Source: JBLHKS01 sp047620505 (GTDB taxonomy: Bacteria; Verrucomicrobiota; Verrucomicrobiia; Verrucomicrobiales; DEV007). Taken from it: a stretch of 43,049 nt of DNA. Positions 1 through 8,197 of the stretch are shown in pieces. The DNA lies in assembly GCA_047620505.1 (NCBI GenBank), contig JBLHKS010000042.1:1-43049 (forward strand), in the 5' to 3' direction. A program made the position numbers and the translations under genes. The notes under the pieces were generated by a model. That model was not told the DNA's origin, made no database searches, and was given only the letters and a program-made list of their open reading frames with translations. Position 1 is the stretch's first letter, and each line of letters starts with the position of its first letter.

Positions 1-109
1 TCATCGTCAGAACTTCGCAGCCCAGTTCGATGATTCGTTCGCGAAGAAATGCGTGTTCCTCGCCTTTGGTGTCAAAGGCACCGATAATCAGAATCCGTGG
101 TTCACTCAC
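1..109 (-). CDS. UPF0261 / Tm-1-like ATP-binding protein, N-terminal fragment
   Basis: The first 36 codons of a minus-strand gene run off the left edge of the window. Reading starts at a GTG complementary to 107-109. The fragment has a short lead, a beta-strand ILIIGAFDT and then KGEEHAFLRERI, which closely matches the amino end of the UPF0261/Tm-1-like family (typically IGTLDTKGEE followed by a helix). Members have a Rossmann-like ATP-binding domain; their cellular role is poorly defined. The gene diverges from the sulfatase start at 189, leaving about 80 bp for both promoters. No Shine-Dalgarno sequence is visible, so GTG is the best guess rather than a proven start. Family assignment rests on this short motif only. 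Confidence 0.65.
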   Translation of the reverse strand, partial: MSEPRILIIGAFDTKGEEHAFLRERIIELGCEVLTM

Positions 110-188
110 CGGAAAGAGCTATCGCGGTTTTTGCGCTTCGCCCAGACTTTTTCTAGGTCGATTCGCCTTTCCCCATTATCAATTTCAG

Positions 189-1463
189 ATGCGAGCGATT
201 CTACTTTTACTCTTGGCCGCGTCCATCGCGCGAGCCGCAGACCGGCCGCCTAACATTGTCCTCATTTTTGCGGATGACGTTGGACGCGAAGTTCTTGGCT
301 GCTACGGCGGCTCCTCCTACAAAACACCAAATATCGATGCACTTGCTGAGAGCGGGACTCGCTTTACGCACTGCTACAGCATGCCGGTTTGTCATCCGAG
401 TCGGGTTACGATCCTCACTGGACGCTACCCAACCACTCTCGGAAACCCAAAGTGGGGCGATTTCCCTAAGACCGATCAGAATCTGACTTTCGCGGCCTTG
501 CTGAGACAGGCTGGGTACGCGACCGCCGTCGCCGGGAAGTGGCAATTGGCATTGCTGAAGAATAATCCGGATCATCCTCAGGAACTCGGATTTGATGAGT
601 CCTCGGTCTTCGGCTGGCACGAAGGTCCGCGATTTCACGAGCCGATGATCTACGAAAACGGCACGCTCCGCGAAGACACCGCCGGAACTTACGGCCCTGA
701 CCTCTACGTCGATTTTCTTGGCGATTTCATGGAGAAGAATCGCGAGCGCCCGTTTCTAGTTTGGTATTCGATGGCGCTGTGCCACGACGTAACCGACGAC
801 ATCGGAAAGCCCGTTCCGTTTTACAAGGACAACAAATGGATGGATTACGGCGAGATGGCCGAATCGATGGATGTGATGGTCGGCCGGATTGTGAAGGCAA
901 TCGACGATCTGGATCTGAGAGAGGAAACGTTGATCCTGTTCACAACGGACAACGGAACGGCTGCTTCTTCTTATCTCGGCGTTGATGAAAACGGGAAAAT
1001 GTACAAGCACAAGGTGATGTCTGAATTTGGCGATCGAATGGTTCAAGGAGGCAAGGGCCAGCTAACCGATTTGGGAACGCGCGTCCCTCTGATCGCCAGC
1101 TGGCCAGGGAAAATCGAAACCGGGCACGCTTGGGGCGATCTGATCGATTTCAGTGATTTTCTACCAACGTTAGTCGAAATTGCTGGTGCCGAATTGCCAA
1201 AAGACGTTGCCCTGAACGGCAAGAGCTTCGCTCCGAGATTACTGGGAACCGGCGCAGGAACTCGCCCTTGGGTTTTCTCCGAACATCGCGGAAAAGCGTG
1301 GACTCGGAATCACCGATTCAAGCTCTACGACGACGGGCGGTTTTTCCACATGGAAGACGATCCCGATGAGAAATCTGCATTGGCGATTGGCGACTTAAAC
1401 GAATCGGCTAGACAGGCCCACGCGATGCTTAGCAAAGCGAGGAAGGGCATTCGCAAGCCGTAA
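189..1463 (+). CDS. Secreted arylsulfatase-type sulfatase
   Basis: The 424-aa product should hydrolyse sulfate esters, probably on sulfated polysaccharide, outside the cytoplasm. Residues 1-17 form a Sec signal peptide (MRAILLLLLAASIARA). The alkaline-phosphatase-fold domain begins at PNIVLIFADD with metal-binding Asp29-Asp30. The maturation motif is C68-H-P-S-R72 followed by LTGRYP, so Cys68 is the residue expected to become formylglycine. A later TTDNG segment supplies further metal ligands. An ATG at 30 lies in frame but would add 53 residues before the signal peptide, so 189 is preferred. No sulfatase-maturating enzyme is in the window. It stands alone and ends at a hairpin terminator. 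Substrate is unknown. Confidence 0.9.
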   Translation: MRAILLLLLAASIARAADRPPNIVLIFADDVGREVLGCYGGSSYKTPNIDALAESGTRFTHCYSMPVCHPSRVTILTGRYPTTLGNPKWGDFPKTDQNLTFAALLRQAGYATAVAGKWQLALLKNNPDHPQELGFDESSVFGWHEGPRFHEPMIYENGTLREDTAGTYGPDLYVDFLGDFMEKNRERPFLVWYSMALCHDVTDDIGKPVPFYKDNKWMDYGEMAESMDVMVGRIVKAIDDLDLREETLILFTTDNGTAASSYLGVDENGKMYKHKVMSEFGDRMVQGGKGQLTDLGTRVPLIASWPGKIETGHAWGDLIDFSDFLPTLVEIAGAELPKDVALNGKSFAPRLLGTGAGTRPWVFSEHRGKAWTRNHRFKLYDDGRFFHMEDDPDEKSALAIGDLNESARQAHAMLSKARKGIRKP

Positions 1464-1470
1464 CGCAAAA

Positions 1471-1501
1471 TTGGCCGGCCTCCTTTCGGAAGACCGGCCA
1501 A
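1471..1501. terminator. Hairpin terminator between convergent genes
   Basis: TTGGCCGG (1471-1478) pairs with CCGGCCAA (1494-1501), an 8-bp GC-rich stem 8 bp after the sulfatase stop. On the minus strand it is followed by TTTTGCG, so it looks best as a terminator for the gene at 1532-2050 and may serve both directions. Confidence 0.7.
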
Positions 1502-1531
1502 CGGTAGTTGTGTTTGTCTTGTTAAATTTGC

Positions 1532-2050
1532 TTAGTGACGTTGGCGACCGCGCTCGGCGACTTCGTAACGGCGGTCATCATCGTGGGAATGGCCCCGATC
1601 GCGGCTCCGAGTGTCAACAACACGGTCGAACGTTTCTTCCATCCGATCGTAAGCTCGCAGCACGTTGCTCATCATCGAGCGGGTCCGGCGATCGACATCG
1701 GCCTGGCGGGAAAGCTGCCGGACTCGGGCCATCACCTGGCGAAGATGGACAACATCGCGGTCAAGCGATCCTACCGCACCGCGGCTCGATTTCTGAACCA
1801 GTTTTCTGGCGTCAGCAGCAACGTGTTCGAGTTCGTCGAGAAGCCTTATTTCAGGGCTGCGGTTGGAAAGGTCGTAGCGATCTTCGAGATCGTCGATGAA
1901 CGTTTCCACGAGTGCATCGGCGGCGGCTTCGAGGCGGCGAGCGTCATGGACAAGGTCCGATCGGTCGACCGCCATGGCGGGGCTCAGGGAGCCGAGAGCC
2001 AGAACGGCAGTCGCGGCGCTGAGAGTCAGGGCAGAGGTCTTAGATTTCAT
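1532..2050 (-). CDS. Secreted helical protein of unknown function
   Basis: 172 aa from the ATG complementary to 2048-2050. An upstream in-frame start at 2128 would place 26 residues ahead of the signal peptide and is rejected. Residues 1-27 are a Sec signal with an AMA cleavage site (MKSKTSALTLSAATAVLALG then SLSPAMA). The mature part is almost all charged amphipathic helix rich in Arg, Asp and Leu, with a His/Asp/Arg-rich tail (SRDRGHSHDDDRR) that could bind metal. No cysteine is present in the mature chain. I recognise no family. It is monocistronic, between the terminator at 1471-1501 and hom. Likely periplasmic. Confidence 0.75.
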   Translation of the reverse strand: MKSKTSALTLSAATAVLALGSLSPAMAVDRSDLVHDARRLEAAADALVETFIDDLEDRYDLSNRSPEIRLLDELEHVAADARKLVQKSSRGAVGSLDRDVVHLRQVMARVRQLSRQADVDRRTRSMMSNVLRAYDRMEETFDRVVDTRSRDRGHSHDDDRRYEVAERGRQRH

Positions 2051-2167
2051 TGATCGTATCAGTTTGGGTTGTTCGCGTTGACCGGCAGAGCGCCGATCGT
2101 AGCGATACCCCAAAGACGGCACGACCATTCCTCCTTGCGGTTACAGACCGCTTTTTCTTCTCGCCGA

Positions 2168-3460
2168 CTACCCAACCAGTTCGACACGCATCAGGACCGG
2201 ATTGATCCTGACACAGTCCAAAGAACCGATCTCTTCGACCGCTTTTCGCACGACGCCAAATTTCGCATCGTGCAACATCAGAACGATCGGCGCGCCTTCA
2301 GCTTCGCGGGCCTCGCGCTGAATCATCGATAGAATTCCGACGTCATGCTGACCGAGAATCGTCGCGATCTGCGCAAGCACTCCAGGGGTGTCGTCGACGA
2401 TCAAACGAAGGTAGTACTGGCTGGTGGTCTCTTCGATCGGCAGCGATTTACCGTAGAGGCCGTGGGGCGTGAAGCCGGTCCGGCACTGAGCAGCTGCTGC
2501 GTCTGCGAGATCCGAGATCACAGAGCTGGAAGTCGGGTCCTGACCCGCGCCGGAGCCGTAAAACAGGGTCTCCCCAACGACATCGCCTTTAACCATGATC
2601 GCGTTGAAGACGCCGTTGACGTTGGCGAGAATGTGCGAAGCGGGCAGCAACGAAGGCTGGACTCTGACTTCGATACTGTCCGAATCGCCGAGCCGAATCA
2701 CAGCGAGAAGCTTGAGCGCGTAGCCGAGTTCTTCGGCAAAATGGATATCGACCCGTCTGACGTTTTCGATGCCTTCAACGTGGATTTCATCAAGCGGCAG
2801 CCACTTCCCGTAGGCCAGCGAAGCCAGAATTACGGCTTTGTGCGCCGCGTCGCCGCCGTTGACATCGAGAGTCGGGTCGGCTTCAGCATACCCGAGTTGT
2901 TGGGCTTCCTTGAGTGCATCCTCGTAATTCAGATCGGCTTCGGCCATCCGAGTAAGAATATAGTTAGACGTGCCGTTGATGATACCGATCATCGAGTCGA
3001 TGTGGTTGCCGACGAGCGACTCCTGCACGGTCTTGATGATCGGGATTCCACCAGCGACAGCGGCTTCAAAGTAGATCGATGAATTGTGTTGCTCGGCGAG
3101 CGCAAAGAGCTCCTGACCATGCTCGGCGAGGAGGGCTTTGTTGGCGGTGACGACAGTTTTACCGCGCTTCAAAGCTGCACTGACGAGCTCGCGCGCCCGC
3201 TCGATCCCTCCAATCAATTCGACAACGATGTCGATGGCGTCGTCTTCGATCAGATCGTCGAGACGGTCCGAGGTGTGGTCCGAAGGTAGCTCGATCTCGC
3301 GCTTTTTGCTCAGATCGTTAACGACAATCCTGCGCACGACCAGATCACGCCCGGTCCGCTCGCGCAACAAATCGCGATTGCGGTTCAAATTCTTGTAAAC
3401 GCCAGCCCCGACATTGCCGAATCCAGCCAGTCCGATTTGCAGTGATTTTTCGTTCGCCAT
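2168..3460 (-). CDS. hom: Homoserine dehydrogenase
   Basis: The 430-aa enzyme reduces aspartate semialdehyde to homoserine with NAD(P)H in threonine and methionine synthesis, in the cytoplasm. The Rossmann motif GFGNVG is at residues 13-18, followed by the dimerisation/catalytic domain with GIINGTSNYILTRM and the conserved AEADPTLDVNGGDAAHK stretch. A C-terminal ACT domain (from about residue 350, LIVDDTPGVLAQIATILG) suggests allosteric control by threonine. The start at 3460 (MANEKSLQIGLAGFG) fits the family; an in-frame ATG at 3565 would add 35 unrelated residues. No other aspartate-pathway gene is adjacent. An intergenic copy of the iterated palindrome lies 15 bp upstream of the start, and another (2489-2498) inside the gene encodes Ala-Ala-Ala. 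Confidence 0.95.
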   Translation of the reverse strand: MANEKSLQIGLAGFGNVGAGVYKNLNRNRDLLRERTGRDLVVRRIVVNDLSKKREIELPSDHTSDRLDDLIEDDAIDIVVELIGGIERARELVSAALKRGKTVVTANKALLAEHGQELFALAEQHNSSIYFEAAVAGGIPIIKTVQESLVGNHIDSMIGIINGTSNYILTRMAEADLNYEDALKEAQQLGYAEADPTLDVNGGDAAHKAVILASLAYGKWLPLDEIHVEGIENVRRVDIHFAEELGYALKLLAVIRLGDSDSIEVRVQPSLLPASHILANVNGVFNAIMVKGDVVGETLFYGSGAGQDPTSSSVISDLADAAAAQCRTGFTPHGLYGKSLPIEETTSQYYLRLIVDDTPGVLAQIATILGQHDVGILSMIQREAREAEGAPIVLMLHDAKFGVVRKAVEEIGSLDCVRINPVLMRVELVG

Positions 3461-3474
3461 GGTGTTTCTGCCGC

Positions 3475-3486
3475 CAGCAGCTGCTG
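3475..3486. repeat. Copy of the iterated palindrome outside a gene (hom leader)
   Basis: A perfect CAGCAGCTGCTG lies in the 83-bp divergent gap between hom (start 3460) and the small membrane protein gene (start 3544). If the hom start is right, this copy is not under protein-coding selection. It could instead be an operator for the divergent pair, but its presence inside more than twenty unrelated genes argues against a gene-specific role. Confidence 0.75.
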
Positions 3487-3543
3487 ACGAAAATTGGGCC
3501 GGAATCTTGCGCTCACCGGGTTGTGACGCAAGCTCAGTTTGAG

Positions 3544-3756
3544 ATGAGGAATAAGGTCGATCCAATCAAAGACGATGAGGAGCGCGAGCTGGATTCGACC
3601 GAATTTCGGCTGCTGCTCATCTATTGCGTGAACGGCGTTCTCGCGGTCATCGGCTTGGGTCTGATCATGATTTTGCTAGCCTACTTAATGAACTGGGATG
3701 CCAAGTTGAAGCCAGCTGATGATTCGCCCGTTGAAGTTTCGGCACCGGTCGGCTAG
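3544..3756 (+). CDS. Small single-pass membrane protein
   Basis: 70-aa protein starting MRNKVDPIKDDEERELD. An acidic N-terminal segment of about 20 residues precedes one hydrophobic helix (LLLIYCVNGVLAVIGLGLIM then ILLAYLM, residues about 26-52) and a short soluble tail. The frame opens upstream at 3442, but that part overlaps the hom start region and looks non-coding, so the ATG at 3544 is chosen. It sits 13 bp upstream of the isomerase-like gene and is probably co-transcribed with it. No family recognised; the composition suggests an inner-membrane accessory protein. Confidence 0.6.
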   Translation: MRNKVDPIKDDEERELDSTEFRLLLIYCVNGVLAVIGLGLIMILLAYLMNWDAKLKPADDSPVEVSAPVG

Positions 3757-3769
3757 CTAGAGCGCAATT

Positions 3770-4573
3770 ATGAAGCTCTCGCTTAACTCTTCCACAATCA
3801 AAACCACGCCGCTGCTCGAAAAAATCCGTGTCGCTGGCGAAGCCGGATATAAAGGCATCGAACTCTGGGCCGTCGAGATTTACGAACACGTCGGGCGCGG
3901 CGGCGAAGTTAGCGACGTGGAAAAGGCGCTTGCGGATCAGGGTCTGAGCGTGCCCTGCATGATCGCGGTGCGAAACTGGGGCGAAACCAGCGACTGGGAA
4001 TACAAGTTGGCGCTCGATGAAGCTCGCCGCCGAATGGAGCTGGCCGCACGACTGGGCGCTCCGTTCGTCGTTTGCACGCCTCCACTGGAGCAGCCAGGGA
4101 TCGATAATCTGCATACGGGTTATCAGGATCTACTCAAGATCGGCCGCGAATCCGGGACACGTGCTTTACTTGAGTATATTAGCTTCTTCGCGTCGCTGAA
4201 TAACATTGCGGACTCGGTTACAGTTCTTGATCGAACGGGCGACCCCGAAGGCGCGCTCGTCGTTGACGCTTTTCACAACTGGAACAGTAATAGCACTTTG
4301 GACGATCTGAAGGCGTTGCCGGTTGAGTGCATCGCCCACTATCATATTGATGACGCTCACTCGGACAAACCTGCGTTAACCCAGAAAGATCCGGATCGAG
4401 TCATGCTTGGTGACGGCCAAATCGATCTCGCATCGGAGATCGCTGTACTAAAAGATAAAGGCTATAGCGGCTGGGTCAGCCTTGAGCTATTCAACGAAGA
4501 GTTGTGGGCAAAAGACCCTCTCGAAGTCGCAAAACTAGGGATGGAGCGGCTGCTGGAATTGATTCCTGAGTGA
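3770..4573 (+). CDS. Sugar phosphate isomerase/epimerase family TIM barrel
   Basis: 267-aa cytoplasmic protein of the xylose-isomerase-like (AP endonuclease family 2) TIM-barrel superfamily, which includes IolE/IolI-type sugar and inositol enzymes. The start MKLSLNSSTIKTTPLLEKIRVAGEAGYKGIELW is a classic first beta-alpha unit. Later strands carry candidate metal ligands: Glu in LLEYISF, Asp and His in LVVDAFHNW, His in IAHYHIDDA, and Glu in WVSLELF. The ligand set looks complete, so an active divalent-metal enzyme is expected. The substrate cannot be told from sequence. It follows the small membrane protein by 13 bp and converges on the PilB-like gene with an 11-bp gap. Confidence 0.85.
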   Translation: MKLSLNSSTIKTTPLLEKIRVAGEAGYKGIELWAVEIYEHVGRGGEVSDVEKALADQGLSVPCMIAVRNWGETSDWEYKLALDEARRRMELAARLGAPFVVCTPPLEQPGIDNLHTGYQDLLKIGRESGTRALLEYISFFASLNNIADSVTVLDRTGDPEGALVVDAFHNWNSNSTLDDLKALPVECIAHYHIDDAHSDKPALTQKDPDRVMLGDGQIDLASEIAVLKDKGYSGWVSLELFNEELWAKDPLEVAKLGMERLLELIPE

Positions 4574-4584
4574 CCGGCACAGGT

Positions 4585-6387
4585 TCAAGAATCCGGCTGG
4601 TTCTCATAGCTCGACAGTTCGCTACGGCTGCGAATCGCCTCGATGATCTGTTTCTTATACCTTCGAAAATCCTCACCTGGAATTGAACGAGCGACCTCCG
4701 CCAAACTAGTTTGGCCAAGGAGGACTTTTTTGATTCCGTCGACGATCAGAGGCTCCATCCCTTTGGAAAGCGCCAGCTTCCGGTAGGCGGCATCATCCTT
4801 GCAGCCTTCAAAAATCAACGCACGCTCCTCATCATCAATATTCCAGATTTCAACGATCGGAATTCGTCCTAAATATCCGTAAGATTCCTCGATCCCCAAA
4901 CCGGCTCTCGGCTTTTTGACAAGAATTTTCTCTGAGATGGGTTCGCCAATCAATAGAGAAAGACGTTCTGAAATCTCATCTTCATCCGCGTAACTCGGCT
5001 CCAGCCGTCTCACCAAGCGTTGAGCTAGAACAGAATGCATACACGTATACAAATCGGAATTATCAATTTCGAGTTCTTTAAGTCTTAAAAGCGCGCCGAT
5101 CGCATCGTTAGTGTGGAGCGTACTAAAGACAAGGTGGCCGGTTTTTGCCGCTTCAACGGCGGTTTGCGCGGTCTCTCGATCTCGAATCTCTCCAACCAAG
5201 ACAATATCTGGGTCTTGCCGCAAAAATGCGCGAATCGCATTTTGAAAGTTCCAATCAACCGATCGATTCACGTTGCTCTGATTGATTCCAGGAATCGAAA
5301 TCTCAACGGGGTCTTCAATCGTAACAATATTTACGTCGTCACTATTTCTGAGTTCGAGACAGGAATATAGCGTGGTTGACTTTCCAGATCCAGTTGGACC
5401 GGTGACCAGAATGATTCCGTGCGGAGTCTGAATCCTCTGAATCATCGTATTGTAGACACTCACCGAAAAGCCAAGCTCCTGCAGATCTATCTGCTCTCGC
5501 TGGTTCAGAATTCGGATCACCGCCTTCTCGCCATATTCCGTCGGAACGGTAGATACTCGAAACCCGCGACCATGTAGCGTCGGTTTTCGCGTACTGGTCA
5601 CGTTAAAGTTTGCCGTATTCTGGCTGTCATCATCCAGTGAAGTCGACGTAGCGATGTATTTGATCCCGCCGTCTTGGGGTTTTCGCTTCTCGGAAATATT
5701 CAGATTGGCGTCTACTTTGAGCGCGCTGATGATGGATGAGAGCCGACGAGAAGTGAATCTATGCTTTTGATCGTGCAGAACGCCGTCGATACGATATCGA
5801 ACTCGAGTGGTCCTTTCATCAATGGACTCGATGTGAATATCGCTAGCTCGCGCTTTTATCGCCTTGATCAACAGCGCATGAAAGACTTCCAGCCCGTTGG
5901 TGTCGTCATCAATTCCCAGAATAAACTGACGACGCTCTTCCTTCTCCTTTGTGTAGTGAATCAGCTCCCTGAACTCGGTTTGTGCCAGGGCAAGGAACGA
6001 AATATTTTCACGAGTGATTTCGTTGTGAAATCCGAAAGTCGCGTTCAACAACGGCAACGCGTAATCATCCAAAGTAATAAAGATTGTATCGATGTCCTTT
6101 ATCTGGTCCAGCTCGAAGGGATCCAATGCAATAGTTACCGTCTCCCAGATGACTCCGTCTTCTTCGGCCATGTCATAGCTCAGAGGAAACATACCAGCTT
6201 TACTGAACTGGGTTAAGACCCTTGCAAACTCCTCCTTCTCGAAATAATGATCGCCGAGAAAAGGATTGTAATGCACATGCTCGATCATCCCTTCGAGCGT
6301 TGCGTAAAAGCTGGCCTCAAGCGATTCGACCTGTACGCCGTAGTCACCTCCGGAGAAAAACTCGTCCAAATCGATCAATTCATCCAT
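4585..6387 (-). CDS. Orphan PilB/GspE-type secretion ATPase
   Basis: 600-aa cytoplasmic hexameric ATPase family that powers type IV pilus extension or type II secretion. Visible motifs: ASDIHIES (181-188), RYRIDG (197-202), Walker A GPTGSGKS (330-337), Walker B with DPDIVLVGEIRD (392-403) and the His box STLHTNDA (422-429). Three features are odd. The N-terminal 150 residues do not look like the usual MshEN domain. About 25 residues are inserted after PQDGG (about 243-272). The zinc-binding CxxC pairs normally following QRLVRRL are absent (here EPSYADED). No pilin, PilC or secretin gene is nearby. Its codons look more AT-rich than its neighbours'. It is a full-length reading frame. Confidence 0.9.
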   Translation of the reverse strand: MDELIDLDEFFSGGDYGVQVESLEASFYATLEGMIEHVHYNPFLGDHYFEKEEFARVLTQFSKAGMFPLSYDMAEEDGVIWETVTIALDPFELDQIKDIDTIFITLDDYALPLLNATFGFHNEITRENISFLALAQTEFRELIHYTKEKEERRQFILGIDDDTNGLEVFHALLIKAIKARASDIHIESIDERTTRVRYRIDGVLHDQKHRFTSRRLSSIISALKVDANLNISEKRKPQDGGIKYIATSTSLDDDSQNTANFNVTSTRKPTLHGRGFRVSTVPTEYGEKAVIRILNQREQIDLQELGFSVSVYNTMIQRIQTPHGIILVTGPTGSGKSTTLYSCLELRNSDDVNIVTIEDPVEISIPGINQSNVNRSVDWNFQNAIRAFLRQDPDIVLVGEIRDRETAQTAVEAAKTGHLVFSTLHTNDAIGALLRLKELEIDNSDLYTCMHSVLAQRLVRRLEPSYADEDEISERLSLLIGEPISEKILVKKPRAGLGIEESYGYLGRIPIVEIWNIDDEERALIFEGCKDDAAYRKLALSKGMEPLIVDGIKKVLLGQTSLAEVARSIPGEDFRRYKKQIIEAIRSRSELSSYENQPDS

Positions 6388-6517
6388 AACTAGCTAGTTG
6401 GTTGCATGCGAGGGAGCCTCGCGGATTTCGGAATTCCCCACAAATACCAAATCCCCGAGATGGCGTAAACCATTTTGATCGTCGGACAATCTAAAGAGAC
6501 GCCCGCCCAATTGCAGA
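6388..6517. promoter_or_regulatory. leuB-pilB-like intergenic gap with a hairpin
   Basis: The 130-bp gap holds a perfect hairpin at 6408-6422 (GCGAGG, loop GAG, CCTCGC), 21 bp ahead of the ATPase start. There is no T-run after it on the minus strand, so it could be a weak terminator for leuB or a leader element of the ATPase gene. No clear promoter hexamers were seen. Confidence 0.35.
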
Positions 6518-7630
6518 TCAGAGCTTGGCGAGAATTGCATCGGCCATTTCAACAGTGTTCACTTTCCGCTCGCCCTCTGTCCCGGTAAACAGATCGCCTG
6601 TTCGCAATCCATCGTCGATCACGGATTTAACCGCACTTTCGATCGCGGCGGCCGCATCGTCGAGTCCTAACGAGAATCTCAAGAGCATCGCCGCGGACAA
6701 AATCTGAGCAATCGGATTAGCAATCCCCTGGCCCGCAATATCGGGTGCCGAACCGCCACTCGGTTCGTACATTCCGAAGTAGAGCCCGCCTTCCTTCGAT
6801 TTTCCAAGGCTCGCACTCGGGAGCATGCCGAGTGAGCCTGCGATCATCGCCATCTCATCACTCAGAATGTCGCCGAACAAATTTTCCGCGAGGACGACAT
6901 CAAAGTCACGCGGCCGGCGGACCAACTGCATCGCCGCGTTGTCCACGTAAAGGTGATCGAGAGCAACGTCAGGATATTCTTTCGCGACCTCTTCGACGGT
7001 CTCCCGCCAAAGCACGCCGTTCTCAAGCACGTTCGCTTTGTCGATCGAAGTCAGCTTTTTTCCGCGACCAGCAGCTGCTCGAAACGCGACATGCGCAATT
7101 CGCACGATTTCGCTCTTTTTGTAGATCATCGTGTCTATCGCGGTTAGCTCGCCGTCCTTCACTCCACGGAATTTCGGCTGACCGAAATAGACGCCACCAG
7201 TGAGTTCGCGAACGCAGAGCACGTCGAAGCCACCTTCGATCAGCTCATTTTTCACCGGCGAAGCGTGGATCAACGACGGAAAACAAACGCCCGGCCGCAG
7301 ATTCGCGAACAGACCAAAATGCTTCCGCAACGGCAACAAAGCCGCGCGCTCCGGCTGTTCGTTCGCAGGCAGGTTCTCCCACTTCGGACCGCCGATCGAT
7401 CCAAACAGAATCGCGTCTGCAGCCTCACATGCCGCCAAAGTCGCCTCCGGCAGCGCTTTTCCCGCTCCATCGATCGCCGCGCCACCGACAAGTTGCTCAT
7501 CGTATTCGAATCCGATGTCGAATTTCGTCGCGATCGCGTCGAGAACTCGAATCCCCTCTTTCATCACCTCAGGGCCGATTCCGTCTCCTGCGAGGACTGC
7601 GAGTTTGTAGGTGGTCGTGGTCGTGCTCAT
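6518..7630 (-). CDS. leuB: 3-isopropylmalate dehydrogenase
   Basis: 370-aa cytoplasmic enzyme oxidising and decarboxylating 3-isopropylmalate with NAD+ in leucine synthesis. Diagnostic segments are LAVLAGDGIGPEVM at the N-terminus, LFGSIGGPKW, the REL-containing LCVRELTGGVYFGQP, DNAAMQLV, and NLFGDILSDEMAMIAGSLGMLPSASLG, followed by a typical EPSGGSAPDIAGQGIANP cofactor loop. Start 7630 (MSTTTTTYKLAVLAGDG) matches the family; a longer frame to 7678 is not needed. leuA, leuC and leuD are not adjacent. One copy of the iterated palindrome (7070-7079) encodes Ala-Ala-Ala in FRAAAGRG. Confidence 0.96.
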   Translation of the reverse strand: MSTTTTTYKLAVLAGDGIGPEVMKEGIRVLDAIATKFDIGFEYDEQLVGGAAIDGAGKALPEATLAACEAADAILFGSIGGPKWENLPANEQPERAALLPLRKHFGLFANLRPGVCFPSLIHASPVKNELIEGGFDVLCVRELTGGVYFGQPKFRGVKDGELTAIDTMIYKKSEIVRIAHVAFRAAAGRGKKLTSIDKANVLENGVLWRETVEEVAKEYPDVALDHLYVDNAAMQLVRRPRDFDVVLAENLFGDILSDEMAMIAGSLGMLPSASLGKSKEGGLYFGMYEPSGGSAPDIAGQGIANPIAQILSAAMLLRFSLGLDDAAAAIESAVKSVIDDGLRTGDLFTGTEGERKVNTVEMADAILAKL

Positions 7631-7821
7631 GTCGCGGGTGACTTGGCGAGGCGACGCTCGAGCGCAAGCGATTTTCAAAAATCGCGGAAAAATCAGCGCA
7701 GCTCGGCGGCCTCCAGATCATCTTTTTTGATGCGAAGATCCCTTACTTGTCAAAGATCCACACTTGACACCGGCTCGCCCTGACGACAGACAATCTACGA
7801 TACGATTTCCGTAAAAACCTC

Positions 7822-8196
7822 ATGAACATCACTCCTCTCATCGCCGGGTTCTTCGGGCCTCCTTATTATGTTTTCTGGCTCCTGCTGCTTTTGATATTTC
7901 TCATCATTGTAGGCTATTTTCTGTTCATCAAATCCGAATCAGAAAGCGACACGGCAACCCCAGCGAAGCCTGAGCCAGCGAAGGAAAAGGAGAGCGAAAC
8001 CGTCGACGACTCGGCTCCTGTCGGAGACCTTGGGGTTGCGGACAATCAAGAAAATCCGGATCCAGCAGCTGCTGAAAAAGTTGAAGAGAAAACGGCTCCT
8101 TCCGAGGAATCGAAGGAAGAAGAAAAGCCGAAAAACGCCGGAGGAAATTCCCGCCGCCGCAAGCGACGCTCAGGAAAGTCCGGAAAACAGGCTTAA
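7822..8196 (+). CDS. Small membrane protein with acidic and basic tail
   Basis: 124 aa. Residues 13-36 form one strong transmembrane helix (YYVFWLLLLLIFLIIVGYFL) after a short N-terminus. The rest is low complexity: a Glu/Pro/Ala-rich acidic stretch (about 40-100) followed by an Arg/Lys-rich end (SRRRKRRSGKSGKQA). Such tails often bind nucleic acid or the membrane surface, but no family is recognised. An iterated-palindrome copy (8063-8074) encodes PAAAE. A TTGACA-like box at 7764 might belong to its promoter; no convincing -10 was found. It converges on the next gene with one base between stops. Confidence 0.7.
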   Translation: MNITPLIAGFFGPPYYVFWLLLLLIFLIIVGYFLFIKSESESDTATPAKPEPAKEKESETVDDSAPVGDLGVADNQENPDPAAAEKVEEKTAPSEESKEEEKPKNAGGNSRRRKRRSGKSGKQA

Positions 8197-8197
8197 A

